Shown in pieces: positions 8,517 to 17,122 of a stretch of 50,368 nt of DNA. This stretch comes from Pedobacter fastidiosus. Lineage in GTDB: Bacteria > Bacteroidota > Bacteroidia > Sphingobacteriales > Sphingobacteriaceae. How positions within the stretch are numbered: position 1 is the first letter of the stretch; each line of letters opens with the position of its first letter. Position numbers and translations under genes: made by a program. The stretch is from positions 7,570 to 57,937 of the forward strand of contig NZ_JACRYL010000026.1 of the NCBI RefSeq assembly GCF_014306625.1, given 5' to 3'. Under the pieces are notes generated by a model. That model made no database searches, was not told the origin of the DNA, and saw nothing but the letters and a program-made list of their open reading frames with translations.

Positions 8517-8912
8517 TTTCTATCAGTTAACCATTTTCTTCAATGGCTTTTGTTTTTTGCAAAGGTAACAATGTTTAATTGTATTAATGTTTTATAAATT
8601 GAAAAGGTGCTGTAGTATTTCATCGGAAGCTTTAGTCGGGCTGTTCGCTAAATCTTTTGTTTTTAGCATTGATAAATCCTTGCCAGGCCGATATTAAAAT
8701 TGTCAAATCTTAAAAAACAAAAGGATATCGCTTCCATCCCGTTTATAAAAAATGGGTTGGTAAATAAAACCTCTCTGGCAAGCATTTCTACTTCAATATA
8801 AAAATACCCATATTAATTACTAACACTTCTTTTATTCATTTTGCAATAGATATGCACTTTCTATTGAATAATTGAGTTAAATTTGGAGTTACATTAAAGG
8901 AATTTCATCCAT
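8517..8912. repeat. intergenic region with an inverted repeat of dispersed type
   Basis: No gene seen. Arms TCTTTTGTTTTTA (8653-8665) and TAAAAAACAAAAGGA (8711-8725) are near-perfect complements, and the flanks (gggctgttcgc; ggatatcgcttccatccc) resemble a palindromic intergenic repeat seen in Sphingobacteriaceae. A TAAATTTG motif at 8878-8885 lies about 27 bp upstream of the next ATG and matches the Bacteroidota -7 element, but I see no well-spaced -33 partner. Confidence 0.45.
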
Positions 8913-10649
8913 ATGGAAAAACCCAAAGAAGCTAAGAAACCCAGTATATTCAGTTTGCTTTCCGCTTATCGAGGATTGATTTTTCTGCTCATATTTTTTG
9001 CCTTGTTAAGTAATGGAATCAACCTGTTACTGCCAAAAATTATAGCCGAAGGAATTGATACTTACACCTCTGGTACTTTTAAAATAGAACCCATACTAGT
9101 TAAGTTTGCAGTGGCAATTGTGCTGATTTTTATTTTTACATACCTGCAAAGTATTGTTCAAACCTATGCTTCTGAGCGGGTTGCAAGAGATTTAAGAACC
9201 AAATTATCCAATCAGATTTCTCGCCAGAGCCACGCCTATGTTCTCCAGGCAAATCCTTCAAAATTGCTTACCAATTTAACTTCTGATGCCGATTCGATAA
9301 AAATGTTCGTATCGCAGGCCATTGTTTCCATCGCATCTTCTATCTTTTTAATTGTTGGTGCAAGTATCTTGCTTTTAATAATTAATTGGAAACTTGCCCT
9401 TTGCGTTATTGCAATTGTTCCAATTATTGGTGGTGCATTTTTCTACGTTTTAAGCAAGGTAAGAGTTCTTTTTACTAAAAGCCGAGAGGTTATTGATTGG
9501 CTAAACAAAGTAATTAGCGAAAGTATTCTTGGCTCGGCTTTAATTCGAGTCATCAATTCGCAACAGCTAGAATACAATAAATTTATTGATGCAAACTCTA
9601 GGGCCAGAGATCTTGGCCTATCCATACTTCGACTTTTCGCCGGACTTATTCCCATCATTATCTTTGTTGCCAACTTATCTGGGTTAACAATTTTGGTTTT
9701 GGGTGGTCATTTTGTAATAAATGATACCATGACTTTGGGAGAATTCACCGCTTTTAGTAGTTATTTATCGCTAATTATTTTTCCCATTTTGGTTATTGGT
9801 TTTATGAGCAACGTGATCGCTCAAGCTACGGCATCTTATCAAAGAATCGAAGGCGTACTGAACGCTCCCGAAATTAAACATCCCGGAACATTAACTGAAA
9901 AATTAATTGGAGATATTGATGTTAAGGATGTATCCTTAATGTTTGGACAAAAACCTGTTTTAAAGAATGTTTCATTCTCTGCAAAAGGCGGTTCGAAAAC
10001 TGCCGTAATTGGCCCAACGGCTGCGGGTAAAACACAATTGCTGTATATTTTAACTGGTTTAATAGAACCCAAAAGTGGTGAAGTTCTTTTTGATGGTAAG
10101 CGGATTAACGAATACAATCAAGAAAATTTTCATCAGCAGGTTGGCTTTGTCTTTCAGGATAGCATTATTTTTAACATGAGTATCCGTGAGAATATTGCTT
10201 TTAGTGATACCGTAACGGATGAATCTTTAGCAAAGGCAATTGAAACGGCAGAGCTGAGAGATTTTGTAGATGCACTTCCAGAAAAGCTGAATACGATTGT
10301 TTCTGAACGTGGAAGTAGTCTTTCTGGTGGGCAAAAACAGCGGATTATGTTAGCTAGAGCACTCGCGGTAAATCCGAAGATTCTATTGTTGGATGATTTT
10401 ACAGCCAGAGTTGATGGCAACACGGAGAAGAGAATCTTGGCAAATATTCAACAGAATTATCCAGGCTTAACCTTATTATCAATTACCCAAAAAATAGCAT
10501 CTGTTGAGCATTATGATAAAGTTGTCTTGTTAATGCAAGGCGAAGTTATTGCAGAAGGAACCCATTCGGAGCTTTTGAAAAGCAGTCCGGAGTATGTTCA
10601 AATTTACAATTCACAACAGAGCACCAGCAATTATGAACTACAATCTTAA
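8913..10649 (+). CDS. ABC exporter half-transporter, degenerate-site subunit
   Basis: A 578-residue ABC transporter: six-helix membrane domain (about 15-310) then an ATPase domain. Walker A is GPTAAGKT and the signature is a canonical SSLSGGQ. Walker B ends LLLDDFTARVD, so the usual catalytic Glu is Asp, and the switch His is replaced by Gln (SITQKIAS). These are the hallmarks of the non-catalytic half of heterodimeric exporters such as LmrCD, BmrCD and TM287/288. Its partner is the next gene, which overlaps it. The substrate is unknown; multidrug or lipid export is typical for the family. It sits in the inner membrane. Confidence 0.93.
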   Translation: MEKPKEAKKPSIFSLLSAYRGLIFLLIFFALLSNGINLLLPKIIAEGIDTYTSGTFKIEPILVKFAVAIVLIFIFTYLQSIVQTYASERVARDLRTKLSNQISRQSHAYVLQANPSKLLTNLTSDADSIKMFVSQAIVSIASSIFLIVGASILLLIINWKLALCVIAIVPIIGGAFFYVLSKVRVLFTKSREVIDWLNKVISESILGSALIRVINSQQLEYNKFIDANSRARDLGLSILRLFAGLIPIIIFVANLSGLTILVLGGHFVINDTMTLGEFTAFSSYLSLIIFPILVIGFMSNVIAQATASYQRIEGVLNAPEIKHPGTLTEKLIGDIDVKDVSLMFGQKPVLKNVSFSAKGGSKTAVIGPTAAGKTQLLYILTGLIEPKSGEVLFDGKRINEYNQENFHQQVGFVFQDSIIFNMSIRENIAFSDTVTDESLAKAIETAELRDFVDALPEKLNTIVSERGSSLSGGQKQRIMLARALAVNPKILLLDDFTARVDGNTEKRILANIQQNYPGLTLLSITQKIASVEHYDKVVLLMQGEVIAEGTHSELLKSSPEYVQIYNSQQSTSNYELQS

Positions 10650-12393
10650 CCAGCTTACCGCCAAGCAGGAAAAGCAATCTACCTATAAGGCACTCAAAAG
10701 ATTGCTTAAAATGATTTCCGCAGAACGTAAAAATCTCTGGTTGGCGCTGATTGCAATTTTGGTAAATTCTGGACTTTTACTGGTTGGCCCACTAATTATT
10801 GGCCATACTGTTGATGCTTATATCCGTACCAAACAGTTTCATGGCGTATTAATTTATGCAGGTCTTCTTTTAGGGATTTATTTAGTAGCAATGGCTACCG
10901 GTTATACCCAAACCAAACTTATGGGTGGTATTGGGCAACGGATGTTATTCACTTTAAGAAATGCCATTTTTAATAAACTACAGGAATTTCCCGTTGCATT
11001 TTTTAATCAAAATAAGGCTGGCGATTTAATTTCCAGGATAAATAACGACACGGATAAACTCAATCAATTTTTCTCACAATCGCTAATGCAATTTATTGGC
11101 AGCATTGTAACCATGCTTGGTGCAGGAATTTTTCTTTTAAGTATTAACATCGATTTGGGCGCTGCAACATTGTCTCCAGCAATACTAATTGTGCTTTTTA
11201 CAGTTATTTTATCCCCTTGGGTAAAACGCAAAAATGCGAGCAATTTAAAAAGTGTCGGTGCTTTAAGTGCCGAAGTACAGGAAAGTCTAAATAATTTTAA
11301 GGTAATTATTGCTTTCAATCGGAGAGATTATTTTAGAAAGCGTTTCGATCAAGCCAATAAAGAAAATTATCGCACTGCTATAGGCGCTGGATTATCGAAC
11401 AATATTTTTGTTCCAGTTTATGGGTTATTTTCAAGTATGGCTCAGCTAATCGTTTTGCTTTACGGAATTCATTTAATTTCAATCGGGGAGTTTTCCATTG
11501 GATTATTAGTGAGTTATGTAGCCTATGCCACCAACTTTTACAACCCATTAAGGCAATTGGCCGCCCTTTGGACCAGTTTCCAAGTGGCAATGGCAAGTTG
11601 GGATAGGATTTCGCAGATTTTACTTTTAGAAACAGATTTAACCCAGATTGAAGCTGATACCACTGAAACATCAGATGCTTTATTAGAGTTTAAAAATGTC
11701 CATTTCTCTTATGATGATTCTAAAGAGATTCTCCACAACATTAATTTAAAGTTCGAAAAAGGTAAAACTTATGCCTTAATTGGCCCAACAGGTGGGGGCA
11801 AAACAACAACTGCATCTTTAATTTCTCGTTTGTACGATGCTACAAAAGGAACAGTTTTACTTCATGGCAAAGATATCCGCTCTTTTAGTGCGGAAGAACG
11901 AACTCAAAAAATTGGGTTTATTTTACAAGAACCATTTTTATTTACCGGAACTGTAAAGGATAATATTCTTTATGGCAATAGCCAATATGCAAATGTGAGC
12001 GATGAAGAGCTAGAAAAAATTATTGAAGAAGCCAACTTAAATGCGCTTTTAGACATTTTTGATGATGGTTTAAAAACACAGGTTACTTCAAATTCTGATG
12101 GAATAAGCTTGGGTCAGAAACAGCTTATTGCTTTTATGCGAGCGGTTTTACGGAATCCTGAACTCTTAATTTTAGATGAGGCAACTGCCAATATCGATAC
12201 CATTACCGAACAGTTGTTGAGTAGTATTTTAAACAAGCTTTCTAAAGAAACAACGTTGGTTATTATTGCACACCGATTAAATACCATCGAAAATGCCGAT
12301 GAAATTTATTTTGTTAACGAGGGTGAAGTTCAAAAAGCCGGAACTTTAAATGATGCATTGGGCATGTTACTTAAAGGCAAAAGAGTGAGTTAA
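10633..12393 (+). CDS. ABC exporter half-transporter, catalytic subunit
   Basis: A 586-residue ABC transporter from the ATG at 10633, which I prefer over an in-frame ATG at 10594 because MNYNLNQLTAKQ looks like a natural start and gives a 17-nt overlap with the upstream gene. Six membrane helices occupy roughly residues 30-310. The ATPase has Walker A GPTGGGKTT, Walker B LLILDEATANID with the catalytic Glu, and switch His in IIAHRL. The signature is degraded to GISLGQKQ. With the upstream subunit this leaves one competent ATP site, made of this Walker A/B and the partner's LSGGQ. They should form an obligate heterodimer in the inner membrane. Confidence 0.93.
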   Translation: MNYNLNQLTAKQEKQSTYKALKRLLKMISAERKNLWLALIAILVNSGLLLVGPLIIGHTVDAYIRTKQFHGVLIYAGLLLGIYLVAMATGYTQTKLMGGIGQRMLFTLRNAIFNKLQEFPVAFFNQNKAGDLISRINNDTDKLNQFFSQSLMQFIGSIVTMLGAGIFLLSINIDLGAATLSPAILIVLFTVILSPWVKRKNASNLKSVGALSAEVQESLNNFKVIIAFNRRDYFRKRFDQANKENYRTAIGAGLSNNIFVPVYGLFSSMAQLIVLLYGIHLISIGEFSIGLLVSYVAYATNFYNPLRQLAALWTSFQVAMASWDRISQILLLETDLTQIEADTTETSDALLEFKNVHFSYDDSKEILHNINLKFEKGKTYALIGPTGGGKTTTASLISRLYDATKGTVLLHGKDIRSFSAEERTQKIGFILQEPFLFTGTVKDNILYGNSQYANVSDEELEKIIEEANLNALLDIFDDGLKTQVTSNSDGISLGQKQLIAFMRAVLRNPELLILDEATANIDTITEQLLSSILNKLSKETTLVIIAHRLNTIENADEIYFVNEGEVQKAGTLNDALGMLLKGKRVS

Positions 12394-12490
12394 AGTAGCT
12401 TCATATTAGGTAGACATAACGTTTCAAACAACAATTTTACTTGGTTCGGAAGCGATTAATGGCCACATTGCGCTTTGATAAATTTTATTC

Positions 12491-13381
12491 ATGAAAAAAT
12501 ATTTTATTCTTTTTGCGTTGCTTGTAAACGCAACATATTCTTTTTCCCAAGCAACAAACAATTCCATTTTTGTTCAGGATAGTTTAAAACTCATTTCTTC
12601 TCAGTTCAAGTTTACTGAAGGCGCATCTGTTGATAAGCAAGGAAATGTGTTTTTTACAGATCAGCCGAATGATAAAATTTGGGAATATGATATTCATGGA
12701 AAGCTATCGTTGTACATGGATAAAACTGGTCGTGCGAACGGCACATACTTTGATAAAAAGGGCAATCTAATTGTTTGTGCTGATGAAAATAATCAAATCT
12801 GGTCTATCGATAAAAACAAAAAAATAAAGATTCTATTTTCTGATTTCGAAGGTAAAAAAGTAAATGGGCCTAATGATATTTGGTTGGATAATAAGGGAGG
12901 AATTTATTTTACCGATCCATATTATCAACGTGATTATTGGACAAGAAAAAAGCCGGAATTAGAAAGGCAATTGGTTTATTATCTTCCAAAGGGTAAAAAG
13001 GAAGCTGTTGTTGTAGCTGTTGATGTGGTAAAACCGAACGGAATTGTTGGTACTCCCGACGGGAAGTTTTTATACGTTGCAGACATGGGTGCAAACCAGA
13101 CTTATCGTTATAAAATTAATGCCGATGCTAGCTTAAGTGAAAAAGAGGTTGTATTAAGTCAGCATTCTGATGGGATGACACTAGATAGCAATGGAAATAT
13201 TTATGTAACTGGTAAGGGAGTTACGATTTATAAGCCTACAGGAGAAAAAATTGGCCATATAGAGGTTCCTGAAGAATGGTGTGGAAATATTTGTTTTGGT
13301 GGCAAGGATAGAAATATTTTGTTCATCACGGCCTCTAAATCTTTATACACGATTAAAACTAATGCAAAAGGGATAGAGTAA
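12491..13381 (+). CDS. SMP-30/gluconolactonase family protein, exported
   Basis: A 296-residue protein with a Sec signal peptide (MKKYFILFALLVNATYSFSQ; likely cleavage near residue 20) and a six-bladed beta-propeller. Expected metal ligands of the family are visible: Glu in FTEGASVD, Asn in GPNDIWLD, Asn in KPNGIVG and Asp in HSDGMTLD. Family members hydrolyse sugar lactones or related esters with a divalent metal. Periplasmic location is inferred. The exact substrate cannot be read from the sequence. It converges on the histidine kinase gene with only 6 bp between the stops. Confidence 0.87.
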   Translation: MKKYFILFALLVNATYSFSQATNNSIFVQDSLKLISSQFKFTEGASVDKQGNVFFTDQPNDKIWEYDIHGKLSLYMDKTGRANGTYFDKKGNLIVCADENNQIWSIDKNKKIKILFSDFEGKKVNGPNDIWLDNKGGIYFTDPYYQRDYWTRKKPELERQLVYYLPKGKKEAVVVAVDVVKPNGIVGTPDGKFLYVADMGANQTYRYKINADASLSEKEVVLSQHSDGMTLDSNGNIYVTGKGVTIYKPTGEKIGHIEVPEEWCGNICFGGKDRNILFITASKSLYTIKTNAKGIE

Positions 13382-13387
13382 AACTTT

Positions 13388-15436
13388 CTATAGGGGAAGC
13401 TCTACAAAAAAAGTTGTACCCTTATTTTCTATGCTGTTAAACCAAATCTTTCCGCCGTGAGCTTCGATAATCTGTTTGGAGATTACAAGCCCCATACCAA
13501 ATGATTTCTCTCCGGCCGTACCCGAACGTTTGGCTTCTTCTGTCATATCAAATATTTTTTCTTTAATCTGCTCCGGAATTCCTATTCCCTGATCCTTAAC
13601 CGAGATCAGTACAGAATTTTTAAAAACACCCATATTTACTTCAATAGTCGATTTTTTAGGGCTAAATTTTACTGCATTTGTAATTAGATTACTCATTACA
13701 CGCCATATTTTTTCTCTATTAAGACTAAAAGTAATTGGGGTAGTCGTTAGGACAATTTTTTGATGCTTTTCCGTAGCCTTATATTGTAACAGATTTACAC
13801 AATAATTAAGTAAGGCACTTAAATCAACAGAATCTTTTTCCATTTCAATTGTTTCAGCCTCCCTATTAAGTAATTCATTCACAAACTTTAAAGAATCCGA
13901 ACCAGAATTTTGAATTAAACCCATCAAATGTTGATCTTCTTCTTGCAAACGATTATCACTTAACATAAAACCCGCCAAACTTACTATAGCGCCAATTGGG
14001 CTTCGCAAATCGTGAGCAACTACCTTCATAACTCGTTTGTTTTCTTCCTGACTCTGCTCAAGGGCTGTTAAGGCATTTTGTAAGTGTAAATTTTGTTCTG
14101 TAACCTGTTTGTTCAGCAGGGTTAACCTATCATTGTTTTTCTTGGAAACTTTTCCATTTCTCCATAATTGATAAAGTATAAATAGAGCCATGATTGTAAA
14201 TCCGACAGCTATGACTAAGTATAAATCGCTTAATTGTTTTTCTTTTTTAAGTAAGGTTAATTCGTAGTCCTTTTGCAAATTATAAAACTCAGTGCGGGCA
14301 TCTACATTGTTAAGTTTTCTAAGCCCAGCATTTTGCTTTTCCGATAAGGATAAATAATTGGGAACTAAAGCTTTTGCTTGATCATACTGTTGAGTTAGGT
14401 TAAAATAATCAATCTGTAATTTCTGCCATTCAATTTCTGTTTTTGGGCTAGGTAGAGAATCCATAGAAGCTCTGGCAAATTTCATTGTAGCATTAAATTC
14501 CTTAAATCGGCCGGTGTTTAAAAACAATCTGGCTAATTTAACTTCGGCAATCTGAGCATTTCTTATTTCTGTACCAACGCTTCCATTAAAATCGATGCAT
14601 TTTTTTAGATATTCTTCAGCTTTGGCATTATTTCCGCTGTCCAAATAAACATCACCCATATAATGATAGGCAACACCTTTTGCAACTTTGGTAAATGATT
14701 TTTTGAATGGAAAATTTTGCTCGTTTTTTTCTAAAAAGGAAACAGCTTTTTTATAGCAGAGCAAAGCACTATCTGTCATTTTAATATGCTCGTAACTTAA
14801 ACCAGCATTGCAAAGCGCACCTTGAATGGCCATATATTTTTCTACATCCAGCTTACAGTCTAAGTTATTCTGGTAGGCCTGATAAAATAATGACGCGGCT
14901 TGCCTGTACTTACCTTGTACATAATTTAAGAAAGCAAAACGGCTGTTGAAATCTGATTGATCGCAAGTATTTTTCGATTCGTCGGCAAGAAGCTTACCCT
15001 TATGGAAATACTGATAAGATTGCTCATATTTCTCCATTTCCAATAACACATCGCCTTTAAGAAAATTTGAAATGCTGAACTCATGTTTAAGTTTAACCTC
15101 AACTCTATTGTTTTTGATTATATTAAGCATGCTGTCTGCGTACAAATCTGCAAGTGCAAGCTCTCTTTTATCTCTATTTAAACGAGCTAAAATGAAATGA
15201 TTATTCTCCTTAAAATGATATTTTTTCCAAATATCAAGAACACTTGGTTTTTTTATCGAAAGAAAAACAGAATCTATATAAATATAAGCCTGCGCCGTTT
15301 TTTTTAAATCGATAAGATTGTTCGCACTATCAATCGCTTTATCTATAAAAACCTTATTATCTATTTCTCTATTCGATAAATTACACGAAAGCGATAATAA
15401 ACTCAACAAAAAAAAGAGATATTTACTATAACTCAT
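13388..15436 (-). CDS. TPR-containing sensor histidine kinase
   Basis: A 682-residue kinase. The N-terminus is a lipoprotein-type signal (LLSLSC, Cys18), followed by TPR-like repeats (about 100-400), one membrane helix near 405-424, a short coiled coil, then the kinase core. The H-box is VVAHDLRSPIGAIVSLAG (phospho-His near 476), the N-box NLITNAVKFS, the G1 box VKDQGIGIP and the G2 box FGMGLVISKQ. This is the common Bacteroidota class of periplasmic-TPR kinases. No response regulator gene lies next to it, so its partner is elsewhere. Start ATG at 15436 follows a 336-bp intergenic gap. Confidence 0.92.
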   Translation of the reverse strand: MSYSKYLFFLLSLLSLSCNLSNREIDNKVFIDKAIDSANNLIDLKKTAQAYIYIDSVFLSIKKPSVLDIWKKYHFKENNHFILARLNRDKRELALADLYADSMLNIIKNNRVEVKLKHEFSISNFLKGDVLLEMEKYEQSYQYFHKGKLLADESKNTCDQSDFNSRFAFLNYVQGKYRQAASLFYQAYQNNLDCKLDVEKYMAIQGALCNAGLSYEHIKMTDSALLCYKKAVSFLEKNEQNFPFKKSFTKVAKGVAYHYMGDVYLDSGNNAKAEEYLKKCIDFNGSVGTEIRNAQIAEVKLARLFLNTGRFKEFNATMKFARASMDSLPSPKTEIEWQKLQIDYFNLTQQYDQAKALVPNYLSLSEKQNAGLRKLNNVDARTEFYNLQKDYELTLLKKEKQLSDLYLVIAVGFTIMALFILYQLWRNGKVSKKNNDRLTLLNKQVTEQNLHLQNALTALEQSQEENKRVMKVVAHDLRSPIGAIVSLAGFMLSDNRLQEEDQHLMGLIQNSGSDSLKFVNELLNREAETIEMEKDSVDLSALLNYCVNLLQYKATEKHQKIVLTTTPITFSLNREKIWRVMSNLITNAVKFSPKKSTIEVNMGVFKNSVLISVKDQGIGIPEQIKEKIFDMTEEAKRSGTAGEKSFGMGLVISKQIIEAHGGKIWFNSIENKGTTFFVELPL

Positions 15437-15772
15437 ATCGATGGGACGTAAGCAAAATTCTTAAGGAATGTACGTATTAATGGTAAAAAAACGGCATTTT
15501 TTACATCAAAGTTTGATAATTATCAAGATTAGGATGTTTTAGTATTACACAAAATTATTTATACTTTTCAATTCCAATTCTTAAAACCTCAAAATCGAAG
15601 AATAACTAAAGTTTTAATAATACAACTAATAAGAGTGAATCTATAAATAATTTAACTACAAAGCGTATTTATACGTAATTATTTTGATTAAAAATTTATA
15701 ATTTATCTTTCAATAATTTTTGAAAGTTTAATAATATAATTGTACGTTTGATCAAACAAATCATTTAACGCT
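15437..15772. other. AT-rich divergent intergenic region
   Basis: Separates the minus-strand histidine kinase from the plus-strand SRPBCC gene. Very AT-rich with no open frame worth calling. It must hold divergent promoters; one candidate on the plus strand is listed separately. Confidence 0.6.
15717..15750 (+). promoter_or_regulatory. candidate Bacteroidota-type promoter
   Basis: TACGTTTG at 15743-15750 matches the Bacteroidota -7 consensus TAnnTTTG, and TTTTTG at 15717-15722 matches the -33 TTTG element at 20 bp spacing. The ATG of the SRPBCC gene follows 23 bp downstream. Confidence 0.55.
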
Positions 15773-16681
15773 ATGAATACATCATCTAAACCCACCAAAC
15801 TTTTAGGCTTTATCATTTCTAATTTAATTGTACTCTTGATTATCGGTGTAAATAGGGCACTTCATGTAGAAAAAACTGGAGTATTGGTGTACTCGCAGTT
15901 TGTAATTCTGCCAATGCTTATTGGAATCATCAGTGCTTGGTTTTGGCGAGATTTAAATTTAAAAACCAAAACCATAATAGGTTACTCCTTAATAAATAGT
16001 TTGCTGGCCATTGCACTCAGTTATCTATTTTTAGGAGAAGGTGTAATTTGCTTAATTATCGTTTCTCCACTAATTCTGGTATTTGTTATTACTGGTGCAT
16101 TTATTGGGAAGATGATGTTTAGAAAAAAGAATCAGACCGTTAATGTGAGTATTGTTTCTCTACTTTTTATGGTTTTTGTAGTCGATTCAATTGCTGATCA
16201 TCAGTATGAAAATATGGTTTCTGATGAAATTGTTATAAAAGCTTCTCCCTCTAAAATATGGAACAACGTTGTTGCTTTCGAGAAAATTAAACAACCCAAT
16301 AATTATTGGCTATTTAAAATTGGGATGCCAAGCCCCATGCAAACTACTGTTACTGATTATAAATACGGTGCCGGTAGAAAATGTATATTTAGTAATGGCT
16401 ACGCATTTGATGAAAAAATTGTGGCTTTTGATGTCAATAAAAACCTAACATTTGATATTGTTGGGCAACCGCAAGACCCCGAAATTATGGGGCACATAGA
16501 TATTAAAAGAGGACAGTTTTTGCTAAAAGACAATGGGAACGGCACAACAACACTTGTTGGCAACAGTTGGTATAAGCTTCGTGTTTTCCCAATTTGGTAT
16601 TACGATGTTTGGGCAGAAAGCATCACTAGAAATGTACATTTACGGGTTATGGATCATATTAAAGAACTTAGCGAACAATAA
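15773..16681 (+). CDS. membrane protein with C-terminal SRPBCC (START-like) domain
   Basis: A 302-residue protein. The first ~140 residues hold about five hydrophobic helices (near 10-27, 42-58, 68-86, 90-112 and 124-140). The C-terminal part from EIVIKASPSKIWNNVVAFEK (about 152) to the end has the SRPBCC ligand-binding pattern: polar strand, helix with IW, then GAGRKCIFSNGYAFDEKIVA and a final long helix after NSWYKLRVFP. Such domains bind hydrophobic ligands. Its stop overlaps the next start by one base (TAATG), so it is coupled to the DUF5519 gene. No function is known to me for this pair. Confidence 0.75.
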   Translation: MNTSSKPTKLLGFIISNLIVLLIIGVNRALHVEKTGVLVYSQFVILPMLIGIISAWFWRDLNLKTKTIIGYSLINSLLAIALSYLFLGEGVICLIIVSPLILVFVITGAFIGKMMFRKKNQTVNVSIVSLLFMVFVVDSIADHQYENMVSDEIVIKASPSKIWNNVVAFEKIKQPNNYWLFKIGMPSPMQTTVTDYKYGAGRKCIFSNGYAFDEKIVAFDVNKNLTFDIVGQPQDPEIMGHIDIKRGQFLLKDNGNGTTTLVGNSWYKLRVFPIWYYDVWAESITRNVHLRVMDHIKELSEQ

Positions 16682-17106
16682 TGTTTTCTTTCGTTGTTAA
16701 AAAACTAGGTTTTATAAAAAGCATCCCTTTAACAGCTTTAATATTTGATAGCGGAATAAAACTTTGGCTCTCTATAGCCGAACCAAACAAATTAGAATGG
16801 CTTGATACTTTAGAAGAGGAAGTTTTAAGGTGGGAAAGTATTAATATCAGCCTACACAAATTTGGAGGTACTCAATTTAACTTTAATAAAAGAGAAATTG
16901 GCCATGTGCACAGCAATGGTATTTTAGATATTTTATTTAGTCAGGAAATTAAAGCAGATTTAATCCGTAGTGGGAAAGCAGAGGAGCATCATGTGTTTAA
17001 AAAATCTGGGTGGATTAGTTTTTATATACAGAATGAAGATGATGTTAAACTTGCAATGGCACTCTTAAGAAAATCTTATTTAAGGATTGCTCAAAAATCT
17101 ATCTGA
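16681..17106 (+). CDS. DUF5519 / luciferase-domain family protein
   Basis: A 141-residue protein matching the small luciferase-domain (DUF5519) family, with its characteristic blocks GGTQFNFNKREIGHVHSNG, LDILFS, then GKAEEHHVFKKSGWISFYI and a final LLRKSYLRIA. Despite the family name, light production is not implied; the domain occurs in many non-luminous bacteria and its reaction is not established. It starts within the stop of the SRPBCC membrane protein gene, and the two are probably an operon. The end of its coding sequence forms one arm of the downstream terminator. Confidence 0.82.
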   Translation: MFSFVVKKLGFIKSIPLTALIFDSGIKLWLSIAEPNKLEWLDTLEEEVLRWESINISLHKFGGTQFNFNKREIGHVHSNGILDILFSQEIKADLIRSGKAEEHHVFKKSGWISFYIQNEDDVKLAMALLRKSYLRIAQKSI

Positions 17107-17118
17107 GCAATCCTTAAA
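17079..17118. terminator. 15-bp perfect hairpin, bidirectional terminator overlapping a stop codon
   Basis: TTTAAGGATTGCTCA (17079-17093) and its exact complement (17104-17118) enclose a 10-base loop. The left arm is the 3' coding end of the DUF5519 gene and the right arm spans its stop. The hairpin lies between two convergent genes 16 bp apart, with A/T runs on both sides, so it can serve both. Confidence 0.85.
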
Positions 17119-17122
17119 ATAA

